Positions 56,990 through 64,000 of a DNA stretch of 64,000 bases are shown here, one piece after another; within the stretch, counting starts at the first letter, position 1, and each line of letters begins with the position of its first letter. Position numbers and translations under genes: made by a program. Location: positions 62,001-126,000 of the forward strand of contig JAIELW010000004.1 in assembly GCA_019752575.1 (NCBI GenBank), written 5' to 3'. The stretch is from Xanthobacteraceae bacterium (GTDB lineage: Bacteria > Pseudomonadota > Alphaproteobacteria > Rhizobiales > Xanthobacteraceae). The notes under the pieces are model-generated. The model saw nothing but the letters and a program-made list of their open reading frames with translations. It was not told the origin of the DNA and ran no database searches.

Positions 56990-58720
56990 ATGGACGCCAA
57001 GACGTTCGATAAATCGAAGCTGCCCAGCCGCTACGTGACCGAGGGCCCGGAGCGCGCGCCGCACCGCTCGTATTATTATGCCATGGGTCTGACCAAGCAG
57101 CAGATCCACCAGCCGTTCGTCGGCGTCGCCTCGTGCTGGAACGAGGCAGCACCGTGCAACATCGCGCTGATGCGCCAGGCGCAGGCCGCGAAAAAGGGCG
57201 TAGCCGCAGCCGGGGGCACCCCGCGCGAATTTTGCACCATCACCGTCACCGACGGCATCGCCATGGGCCATGCCGGTATGCGCGCCTCGCTGCCGTCGCG
57301 CGAAGCGATCGCCGACACGGTCGAGCTCACGGTGCGCGGTCATTCTTATGACGCGCTGATCGGCCTCGCCGGCTGCGACAAGTCTCTTCCCGGCATGATG
57401 ATGGCAATGTGCCGCCTTAACGTGCCGTCGATCTTCATCTACGGCGGCTCGATCCTTCCCGGAAAATTCCGCGGCCAGACCGTGACCGTGCAGGACATGT
57501 TCGAAGCGGTCGGCAAGCACTCGGTCGGCGCGATGTCGGACGAAGACCTCGACGAAATCGAGCAGGTCGCCTGCCCGTCCGCCGGCGCCTGCGGTGCGCA
57601 GTTCACCGCGAATACGATGGCGACCGTTTCCGAAGCGATCGGTCTTGCGCTGCCGTATTCGGCTGGCGCGCCGGCGCCCTATGAAATCCGTGACCAGTTC
57701 TGCACCGCCGCCGGTGAGAAGATCATGGAACTGGTCCAGCGCCGCATCCGTCCGCGCGACATCGTCACGATGAAGGCGCTTGAAAATGCCGCTGCAGTCA
57801 TTGCCGCGACCGGTGGCTCGACCAACGGCGCATTGCACCTTCCCGCGATCGCGCACGAGTGCGGCATCAAGTTCGACCTCTTCGACGTTGCCGAGATCAT
57901 GAAGAAGACGCCGTACATGACCGACCTGAAGCCGGGCGGAAAGTATGTCGCGAAAGATCTCTTCGAAGTCGGCGGTATCCCGATGATCATGAAGACGCTT
58001 CTCGACCACGGCTATCTGCACGGCGACTGCCTGACCGTCACGGGCCGCACGATTGCCGAGAACCTGAAGAACGTGAAGTGGAACCCGGATCAGGACGTCG
58101 TCTATCCGGCGAACCAGCCGATCACCGTCACCGGCGGCGTTGTCGGGCTGAAGGGCAATCTCGCGCCGGAAGGCGCGATCGTGAAGATCGCGGGCATGGA
58201 GCAGTCCATGCTGAAGTTCACCGGCCCCGCGCGCTGCTTCGATGGCGAAGAGGCGTGCTTCGATGCCGTGAAAAACCGCAAGTACAAGGAAGGCGACGTT
58301 CTCGTCATCCGCTACGAAGGCCCGCGCGGCGGACCTGGCATGCGCGAAATGCTTGCCACGACTGCGGCGCTCTACGGACAAGGCATGGGCGGAAAAGTGG
58401 CGCTCATCACTGACGGACGTTTTTCCGGTGCAACGCGCGGCTTCTGCGTGGGTCATGTCGGTCCGGAAGCCGCGATCGGCGGCCCGATCGGATTGCTTAA
58501 AGATGGAGACATCATCGAACTCGATGCGGTGTCCGGCGCGCTGAACGTAAAATTGTCGGACGCGGAACTCGCCGAGCGAAAAAAAGCCTGGAAGCCGCGC
58601 GAGAATGCTTCGAAGTCTGGTTACTTGTGGAAGTACGCGCAGCAGGTCGGCAATGCGCGCGACGGTGCGGTTACGCATCCCGGCGGCGGCGTCGAGGACA
58701 AGACTTATGCGGATATCTGA
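56990..58720 (+). CDS. ilvD: dihydroxy-acid dehydratase (branched-chain amino acid synthesis)
   Basis: This 576-residue enzyme converts dihydroxy-acids to the keto acids for valine and isoleucine. Fe-S ligands lie in SCWNEAAPCN, AGCDKSLPGMM and CPSAGACGAQFTANTM, and the C-terminal serine loop is GRFSGATRGFCVGH. The N-terminus KLPSRYVTEGPERAPHR is typical. I chose the ATG at 56990 with GAAGG upstream; an in-frame GTG at 56948 would place a hairpin inside the coding region. It clearly differs from the sugar-acid dehydratase at 8550-10361. The last 14 bases overlap the next gene. Confidence 0.95.
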   Translation: MDAKTFDKSKLPSRYVTEGPERAPHRSYYYAMGLTKQQIHQPFVGVASCWNEAAPCNIALMRQAQAAKKGVAAAGGTPREFCTITVTDGIAMGHAGMRASLPSREAIADTVELTVRGHSYDALIGLAGCDKSLPGMMMAMCRLNVPSIFIYGGSILPGKFRGQTVTVQDMFEAVGKHSVGAMSDEDLDEIEQVACPSAGACGAQFTANTMATVSEAIGLALPYSAGAPAPYEIRDQFCTAAGEKIMELVQRRIRPRDIVTMKALENAAAVIAATGGSTNGALHLPAIAHECGIKFDLFDVAEIMKKTPYMTDLKPGGKYVAKDLFEVGGIPMIMKTLLDHGYLHGDCLTVTGRTIAENLKNVKWNPDQDVVYPANQPITVTGGVVGLKGNLAPEGAIVKIAGMEQSMLKFTGPARCFDGEEACFDAVKNRKYKEGDVLVIRYEGPRGGPGMREMLATTAALYGQGMGGKVALITDGRFSGATRGFCVGHVGPEAAIGGPIGLLKDGDIIELDAVSGALNVKLSDAELAERKKAWKPRENASKSGYLWKYAQQVGNARDGAVTHPGGGVEDKTYADI

Positions 58721-59534
58721 GCTCATTCGCACGAGTGCTGCGGCTGCGCTGGTTTTGACCTGCGCGGGCAGCGCGATTGCGCTTGATCCTCAGAAGCAGT
58801 CCGCTCCTTCTTCGGCTGTTGCGCCCGCGAAGCCGACGGAAATTCTCGACGCCTTCAAGTCCGGTACGCAGGCTTACATCGCCGGCGACCGCACCAAGGG
58901 GCTGACCGCGCTTCAGTATGCTGCCGAAAACGGTCATCCGATCGCGCAGTGGAAACTTGGCCGCATCTATGCCGACGGCGACGGCGTCAAGGCCGATCCT
59001 TACAAGGCATTTCAGTATTTCAGCCAGGTTGCGTCGAAGAACGCGGAAACTTCGCCGTTCCTGCCGCAGGCGCGTTTCGTCGCGAATGCGTTCGTGGCGC
59101 TCGGCAATTATCACCTCGAAGGCATTCCGAACACGGAAGTGAGGTCCGATCCGCGCCGCGCGGTACAACTCTTTCGCTATGCCGCGACGTATTTCGGCGA
59201 TGCCGATGCGCAGTATCAGCTTGCGCGCCTTTATCTCGAAGGCCGCGGCGCGCAGAAGGATCCGCGCACGGCTGCGCGCTGGCTCTATTCGGCGGCGAAC
59301 AAGGGCCAGTACCGCGCGCAGGCACTTCTCGGGCAGATGATGGTCCATGGCGAAGGTCTACCGAAACAGGCGGCGCGCGGACTGATGTGGCTCACGCTCG
59401 CGGCGGACGCCGCCAAAGAACAGGGCGACGAATGGATTCAGAAGGCCTATGACGACGCGATACGCGAAACCACGCAGGACGACCGCATTGTTGCGCGCAG
59501 CTATCTTGAGCAGCATTTGCGCGCCAACCGCTAA
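58707..59534 (+). CDS. exoR: Sel1-repeat protein, ExoR-like exopolysaccharide regulator
   Basis: This is a 275-residue exported protein with tandem Sel1 repeats. The signal peptide runs to about residue 25 (core AAAALVLTCAGSAIA). Repeats of the form AQWKLGRIYADGDGVKADPYKA, in parts, occur near residues 72, 170 and 208. Length and layout match ExoR of rhizobia (about 268 residues), a periplasmic inhibitor of the ExoS-ChvI sensor. The start overlaps ilvD by 14 bases, with GAGGAC as ribosome site. exoS and chvI are not in the window, so the regulator role is inferred. Confidence 0.78.
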   Translation: MRISELIRTSAAAALVLTCAGSAIALDPQKQSAPSSAVAPAKPTEILDAFKSGTQAYIAGDRTKGLTALQYAAENGHPIAQWKLGRIYADGDGVKADPYKAFQYFSQVASKNAETSPFLPQARFVANAFVALGNYHLEGIPNTEVRSDPRRAVQLFRYAATYFGDADAQYQLARLYLEGRGAQKDPRTAARWLYSAANKGQYRAQALLGQMMVHGEGLPKQAARGLMWLTLAADAAKEQGDEWIQKAYDDAIRETTQDDRIVARSYLEQHLRANR

Positions 59535-59560
59535 GAGCGGACGACAAGCCGAAAAGAAAA

Positions 59561-59583
59561 ACGCGGGGCAGCTAGCCCCGCGT
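59561..59583. terminator. bidirectional rho-independent terminator between exoR and the TAXI gene
   Basis: Arms ACGCGGGGC and GCCCCGCGT form 9 pairs around AGCTA, with AAAA on the left and TTTTTT on the right. It serves exoR on the plus strand and the TRAP operon, which ends at 59601, on the minus strand. Confidence 0.9.
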
Positions 59584-59600
59584 TTTTTGCGTTGCGACGC

Positions 59601-60767
59601 TCACCAGCTTTCGACGACGACTTCCATCTTCGCCGCGGTCAAAGCAGCCGCACGCGCCTTCATCCAGCCTTGGGCGAACTCCTTGTCGTCGCTCGGGCCT
59701 TTCGCCTTGTAGTCGTTCCAGGCGTCGGCCAGCACCTTCTGGCGCGCGACGATGGCATCGTTGTGCCTTTGATGTTCGTCGGTCCAGACTTTCAACTCTT
59801 TGAAGTATTTGATCGCGCCGTCATGCATCGGAATCGCCCATGCGAACATCTGCCGCTTGATATCCCAGCCGACGTTGCCCGGCGCGCCATCTTTGTATTC
59901 GGGAAACAGCTCAACCATCGCTTTGGTCATGTTGTAGACGAGATCGCCGTTTGCGTTCGCCATGCTCATAAGCACGGGGTAGGGGTATGTCGCGCCTTCG
60001 ACCTTGTTCGTCGCCGAGAGATCGGCACCTTCCGCGCCCCACTGCGGCACATAGAACGGAGCGACTTTCCGCAGGCGCGCCCAGGCTTCCTTATCGCTGT
60101 GCGGCACGACCGGATACTGGATGCCGCGAGGCGAGGCGGCGATCTTGAACGCCTGCCCGGAGATCGTCGACGCGAACGCCGCATCGACCTGATTGGCGAC
60201 GATACCGTCCATCGCCGCACCGAAGCCACCGAACTCGACGCGCTTCACATCATTCCATGTGAGGTTCGCGGAAGCGAGCATCGCGGTGATGTTCTGGTTC
60301 AGCGCCGGCGCGCCGACAACCCAGGCCACGCGCTTACCCTTGAGGTCGGCCATCGTCTTGATGTTGGCGTCTTTCGCGGTAACGACCGTCAGGAGCGCGT
60401 CCGAGTTGTTGAGCAGCAGCGCGCGAACGGGTTGCGGACCCCAATCGCGTGCGCCGAATTCATAGAGCCCTTCCTGTGCCATGTAGCTGCCGCCGACACC
60501 GTTCGCTGAGAACGGCACCTGGCCGTCGCGCAGCGGCACCGTGCGCGAAACGTCGTTCTTGCCGGGTAGTACCCGGAGATTGACGTTCATCTTGTTCTTC
60601 AGCGCATTTCCGATTGCGACCGCCTGATTGTAGCCGCCGGAGCCGACGTCGTAGGCGGTCCAGGTGATCGTGTCCGGCAGCTTCGACTGCGCGTAAGCGA
60701 GCGTCGAGGCGATTGCCGCCACGCCGATCAGCGGCAGCGCGAAAAGGACTTCCTTGGATACTTTCAT
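59601..60767 (-). CDS. TAXI-family TRAP transporter solute-binding protein
   Basis: This is a 388-residue periplasmic binding protein of the TAXI group. The signal peptide ends in TLAYAQS near residue 27. TAXI-type text is YDVGSGGYNQAVAIGNALKN and GRAPWV-like GKRVAWVVGAPALNQN. The gene overlaps the permease gene by 4 bases (ATGA), so the two form one operon with the permease first. Ligands of TAXI proteins are mostly unknown, with a few reported for dicarboxylates or glutamate-like acids. It ends at a clear terminator. Confidence 0.88.
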   Translation of the reverse strand: MKVSKEVLFALPLIGVAAIASTLAYAQSKLPDTITWTAYDVGSGGYNQAVAIGNALKNKMNVNLRVLPGKNDVSRTVPLRDGQVPFSANGVGGSYMAQEGLYEFGARDWGPQPVRALLLNNSDALLTVVTAKDANIKTMADLKGKRVAWVVGAPALNQNITAMLASANLTWNDVKRVEFGGFGAAMDGIVANQVDAAFASTISGQAFKIAASPRGIQYPVVPHSDKEAWARLRKVAPFYVPQWGAEGADLSATNKVEGATYPYPVLMSMANANGDLVYNMTKAMVELFPEYKDGAPGNVGWDIKRQMFAWAIPMHDGAIKYFKELKVWTDEHQRHNDAIVARQKVLADAWNDYKAKGPSDDKEFAQGWMKARAAALTAAKMEVVVESW

Positions 60768-62806
60768 GCCGTTTCCCTCCTCATTGTTGTTTTGTTGAGT
60801 TGAAATAGAAGCAGAAGCGCCACGGCCGCCAGCGCACAGCCGAAGCCGAGCGATTGCGGCATGTTAAGGCCGACAAAGCGCTCGACCGGGATGGTCAGAT
60901 AAAGCGCGGAGGCGAGCAGCATCAGGCGCACGATCCAGCCGGCGATGCTGTTCGGAATTGCTCCGATGCGGATGACGTAGCCCTGCAAGGCAGAGGCAGC
61001 GATGCCGATGCCCAGAAATGCGAAGACGACGCTGACGATCACGATCTTCCAGTCGCCCTGCATGAGTAGCGCAGGATTCAACACGAAGCAGAACGGGATG
61101 ACGTAGATCGCGGTACCGAGCCGCATCGCCTGAATGCCGATTTTGGTCTGGCTGGTTTTTGCGAGCGGTGCCGCCGCGAACGCCGCAAGCGCGACCGGCG
61201 GCGTGATGAACGAGACCATGCCCCAATAGAGCACGAACATATGGATGGCGAGCGGGTCTAAGCCGGCCTTGATGAGCGGCGGCGCAAGCACGATCGCGAG
61301 AAAGATGTAGCAGGCCGTGACGGTGAGGCCGAGGCCGAAGATGAAACTCGTCAGCGCACCCATTACCAGCAACATGATCGGCGTATTGCCGGCGAGATAA
61401 ACGAGATCGTTCGCGAGCGTGCCGGCAAGTCCGGTCATCGTCATCGCGCCGATCAGAAAGCCGACGCCGAGGAGCAGCGATGCAAGTTCTACGAGCGCGC
61501 GCCCGGTGGCGGCGAGAAACTCGAAGAACTTCGCAAAATCCATCCGGTGTTTCGGAAGAATCTGGTTGATGACGAGCAGGATTGCGGTGGCATAAAACGG
61601 CGCCAGCGCTTCCTGCTGCTCCTGCACCATGAATAGCAGAAGCGCGATGAATACCGGAATGAAATACCAGCCTTCGCGCATGACATCGCGCGCGCGTGGC
61701 AGCTCCTCCGCTTTCATGCCTCGCAGACCGAGTCGCGCAGAGTAGGCATCGATCTGCACCATCAACGCGAAATAAAAGAGCAGGCCCGGAATGGTCGCTG
61801 CGAGCGCAATTTCCGCGTAGGGCTTATTCAGAAACGAGGCCATGACGAAAGCAGTCGAGCCCATCACGGGCGGCATCAGCACCGCGCCGGTAGACGCGAC
61901 CGCTTCGACCCCGCCCGCGTAATCGGAGCGGAATCCGGTGCGCTTCATTGCGGGAATAGTGACGACGCCGGAGGTTATGACGTTCGAGATCACACTGCCG
62001 GAAATCGAGCCCTGCAGACCGCTTGAGATCACGCCTACCTGCGCCGCGCCCCCGCGCATCTTGCCGACGAGCGCGAAGGCGAGGTCGTTGAAGAATTTTC
62101 CTCCGCCGGTGTAGTTCAGCGCGACCCCGAACACGATGTAGCCGATCACGATCTCGCCGAGCGCCTTGTAAGCGATGCCGAATGCCGACTCCGAGCTGAT
62201 GACGTGGAAGGCGACCGTCTCGAAAAATGTCTTGGCATGGCCGGTAAGCGGGTTGGGAAACTTATCGGCGACGACTGGATAGAGCGCGACCGCGAGCACG
62301 ATCAGCGTCATCACCGTCCCGCTGGTACGGCGCAGCCCCTCGAGAATGAGTACACAGGCGATCGCGGAGTAAATGATCGCATCGCGGGGCGCGCTGTATT
62401 CCCAGCCGCTTTCGAGCGCACGGCGCGCCGTATAGGTAAACCAGCAGAAGACAACGAACGCCGCCGCGGCCAGCAGCCAGTCGTACCAGGGCACCGGACC
62501 TTTGCTCGGCTTGCCGTCGGCGGAGTAGGCCAGAAACACGAGCGGCAACAGAAAAGCGGCAAGCAGATAGAGGTACAGGCTGTCGATCAGCACGAAGCCC
62601 ACGAACAATTGCAGATTGAGCAATTGATTGAGCGTCAGCAGGATCGCGGCGACAGTGAAGAGCGTGAACAGCGCGAGCGGAAAGCTGCCGAGCGCACGCG
62701 CCGGCAATTCTTCCACCATCATATCAGGAGCTTGATCGCCGATATGTTTGCGCGGCACGTTATCCCGCGCGGCAGCCGTCTTGTCGGTCAAAATGCTTCC
62801 CCTCAC
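60764..62806 (-). CDS. TRAP transporter fused permease (4TM + 12TM)
   Basis: This is a 680-residue inner-membrane protein in which the small (DctQ-like) and large (DctM-like) TRAP subunits are joined, as is usual with TAXI binding proteins. Many hydrophobic segments are seen from residue 45 to 660. DctM-type motifs include GGAAQVGVISSGLQGSISGS and MPPVMGSTAFVMASFL. It uses an ion gradient to take up an organic acid. The operon has only this gene and the binding protein. Confidence 0.9.
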   Translation of the reverse strand: MRGSILTDKTAAARDNVPRKHIGDQAPDMMVEELPARALGSFPLALFTLFTVAAILLTLNQLLNLQLFVGFVLIDSLYLYLLAAFLLPLVFLAYSADGKPSKGPVPWYDWLLAAAAFVVFCWFTYTARRALESGWEYSAPRDAIIYSAIACVLILEGLRRTSGTVMTLIVLAVALYPVVADKFPNPLTGHAKTFFETVAFHVISSESAFGIAYKALGEIVIGYIVFGVALNYTGGGKFFNDLAFALVGKMRGGAAQVGVISSGLQGSISGSVISNVITSGVVTIPAMKRTGFRSDYAGGVEAVASTGAVLMPPVMGSTAFVMASFLNKPYAEIALAATIPGLLFYFALMVQIDAYSARLGLRGMKAEELPRARDVMREGWYFIPVFIALLLFMVQEQQEALAPFYATAILLVINQILPKHRMDFAKFFEFLAATGRALVELASLLLGVGFLIGAMTMTGLAGTLANDLVYLAGNTPIMLLVMGALTSFIFGLGLTVTACYIFLAIVLAPPLIKAGLDPLAIHMFVLYWGMVSFITPPVALAAFAAAPLAKTSQTKIGIQAMRLGTAIYVIPFCFVLNPALLMQGDWKIVIVSVVFAFLGIGIAASALQGYVIRIGAIPNSIAGWIVRLMLLASALYLTIPVERFVGLNMPQSLGFGCALAAVALLLLFQLNKTTMRRETA

Positions 62807-62848
62807 GCGCGTTGTTATTTTTGGCGAGCGCGAGAGGCATTGAAGGAG

Positions 62849-62879
62849 TATTCCGTAACCTAAGCAAGCGTTCGGAATA
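62849..62879. promoter_or_regulatory. inverted repeat upstream of the TRAP operon
   Basis: TATTCCG (62849-62855) and CGGAATA (62873-62879) are separated by 17 bases. They lie between the TRAP permease start and the stop of xth. It could be an operator or a weak terminator of xth. Confidence 0.3.
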
Positions 62880-62903
62880 AGTTACTGCTGTGCGGAACGA
62901 GCT

Positions 62904-63695
62904 CTACCGCGTTGCGAAACGGAAATCCGCGTAAATCGGAACGTGATCTGACGGTTTTTCTGCAGCGCGAACTTGTCGGTCGATGCCGACCGATTGCAGA
63001 CGGTCGGCGGCTTGCGGCGACAGCAGCAAATGATCGATGCGAATCCCGTTGTTCTTTTGAAACGCGCCGGCTTGATAATCCCAGAATGTATAGAGGCCGT
63101 TGCCGTCGTGCGTTGCGCGTAGCGCGTCGGTGAAGCCGAGCGAAGTCAGCGTGCGAAACTTTGCGCGGGTTTCCGGCTGCGCGAGCGCGTCGCCGGTCCA
63201 TTTCTCGGGAAATTCCGCGTCGAGCGAAGTCGGGATCACGTTGTAGTCGCCCGCGAGTACGACCGGTTCTTCGAGCGTCAGCAGTTCGCTCGCGTGTTTC
63301 GCGAGACGGTCCATCCAGGCGAGCTTGTATTTGAACTTGTCGGTGCCGACCGGATTGCCGTTCGGAAGATAGATCGAGGCGACACGCACGGCGCCGTCTT
63401 TGGTCGAGATCGTCGCTTCGATGTAGCGCGCGTGAACATCTTCCTCGTCGCCGGGCAGGCGAGGTTTCGCTTCGTCGATCGGATGCTTGGAGAGGATCGC
63501 GACGCCGTTATAGGTTTTCTGGCCGTGCACGGCGACGTTGTAGCCGAGGCTTTCGATTTCCTCGCGCGGGAAGGCTTCGTCCACGCACTTCAGTTCCTGC
63601 AGGCAGACGACGTCGGGATCGCGCTCCTTGAGCCACGCAGTCACCGCGCCGAGATGTGCCTTGATGGAATTTACGTTCCAGCTTGCGATCCGCAT
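62904..63695 (-). CDS. xth: exodeoxyribonuclease III
   Basis: This 263-residue AP endonuclease and 3'-5' exonuclease acts in base-excision repair. All family motifs are seen: IASWNVNSIKAHL at the N-terminus, CLQELKCVDEAFP with the metal-binding glutamate, GDYNVIPTSLDAE, and RIDHLLLSP with SDHVPIYADF at the C-terminus. It follows an IscA/ErpA-type gene by 19 bases on the same strand, a pairing that recurs in alphaproteobacteria. Confidence 0.95.
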   Translation of the reverse strand: MRIASWNVNSIKAHLGAVTAWLKERDPDVVCLQELKCVDEAFPREEIESLGYNVAVHGQKTYNGVAILSKHPIDEAKPRLPGDEEDVHARYIEATISTKDGAVRVASIYLPNGNPVGTDKFKYKLAWMDRLAKHASELLTLEEPVVLAGDYNVIPTSLDAEFPEKWTGDALAQPETRAKFRTLTSLGFTDALRATHDGNGLYTFWDYQAGAFQKNNGIRIDHLLLSPQAADRLQSVGIDRQVRAAEKPSDHVPIYADFRFATR

Positions 63696-63714
63696 GAAAC
63701 TCGCTCGGGGGGAC

Positions 63715-64000
63715 TTAGAGCGAAAAGCTGGTGCCGCAGCCGCAGGATGCGGTCGCGTTCGGATTGTCGATCTTGAACGCGGCGCCGATCAATTCATCCG
63801 CGTAGTCGATGCGCGAACCTGCGAGATACTGAAGCGAAACGGGATCGATCACGACGGTTGCCCCGTTGCGCGCAATCACAACATCTTCGGATTCCGGCGC
63901 GCGCTGGATGTCGAATTTGTATTGGAAGCCCGAGCAGCCGCCGCCCTCGACGCTCACGCGCAGCACCGACGGCTCCTTTTCGGAGCCGAGGATCGCGGCG
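63715..64000 (-). CDS. erpA: HesB/IscA-type iron-sulfur insertion protein, start outside the window
   Basis: The frame is open to the window edge, so the N-terminus is missing; 94 residues are present. The three cysteines of the family occur in GGGCSGFQYKF and in the C-terminal CGCGTSFSL. The protein carries Fe-S clusters to target enzymes. ErpA is the best guess from the link to xth in related bacteria, but an IscA name is equally compatible with the sequence. A GTG at 63966 is internal, since conserved family sequence continues upstream of it. Confidence 0.88.
   Translation of the reverse strand, partial: AAILGSEKEPSVLRVSVEGGGCSGFQYKFDIQRAPESEDVVIARNGATVVIDPVSLQYLAGSRIDYADELIGAAFKIDNPNATASCGCGTSFSL

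Overview
The window is dense, high-GC DNA (most third codon positions are G or C) with about 56 protein genes (one of them broken), two tRNA genes and no gene-free gap longer than about 190 bases. Gene content points to an alphaproteobacterium of the order Hyphomicrobiales (Rhizobiales), probably a Bradyrhizobium/Xanthobacteraceae-type soil or water bacterium. The evidence is the order pcm-tolC-popZ-valS, an AapJQMP amino-acid importer, an ExoR-like Sel1 protein after ilvD, a FixJ-type response regulator, and an erpA-xth pair. This is inferred from content and order; no 16S rRNA is present. I see no insertion sequence, prophage, CRISPR array or integrase.

Layout. 1-7046: assimilatory nitrate/nitrite reduction (nirA, a flavoprotein reductase, nasA, siroheme synthase), translationally coupled. 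7043-16971: a sugar-acid catabolic locus under a GntR-type LacI repressor: two short-chain dehydrogenases and an IlvD/Edd dehydratase on the minus strand, and a sugar ABC importer plus a DenD-like dehydrogenase on the plus strand. Two matching 14-bp LacI-type operators mark the two units. 16975-21816: glycolate/glyoxylate-type genes (serine-glyoxylate aminotransferase family, a 1015-residue FAD/Fe-S dehydrogenase, GlcG). 21839-23823: a crotonase and a CoA transferase. 23997-29641: a peptide/opine-type ABC importer with a fused double ATPase. 29642-34216: a frameshifted hydrolase, a TerC-family protein, a small membrane protein, and a MASE1 histidine kinase with a FixJ-like regulator. 34314-38653: glycerol kinase, an HpcH/HpaI aldolase, an SDR and cystathionine beta-lyase. 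38841-43222: aapJQMP. 43224-48163: sulfur and haem genes (persulfide-dioxygenase-like MBL protein, sulfurtransferase, HutX, cysteine synthase) and photolyase. 48207-48863: tRNA-Asn, a thioesterase, tRNA-Cys. 49029-54892: pcm, tolC, popZ, valS. 54982-59534: an NTF2-like protein, an isoprenylcysteine methyltransferase-like protein, 3-methyladenine glycosylase, ilvD, exoR. 59601-62806: TAXI-TRAP transporter. 62904-64000: exonuclease III and a partial IscA/ErpA protein.

How the genes may work together. The LacI locus looks like a route in which an aldonate is imported, dehydrated to a 2-keto-3-deoxy acid and oxidised by an SDR related to 2-keto-3-deoxy-L-fuconate dehydrogenase. In known pathways of that type the product is split to pyruvate plus glycolate (or lactate), and the next genes here are the kind that handle glycolate and glyoxylate. 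The hydrolase for the splitting step is not in the window.

The most unusual structural feature is a cluster of three hairpins inside the reading frame of the FAD/Fe-S dehydrogenase (20498-20614). The first hairpin shares its arm sequence with one placed just upstream of valS (52074-52099), which suggests a dispersed palindromic repeat that can sit in frame inside a gene.
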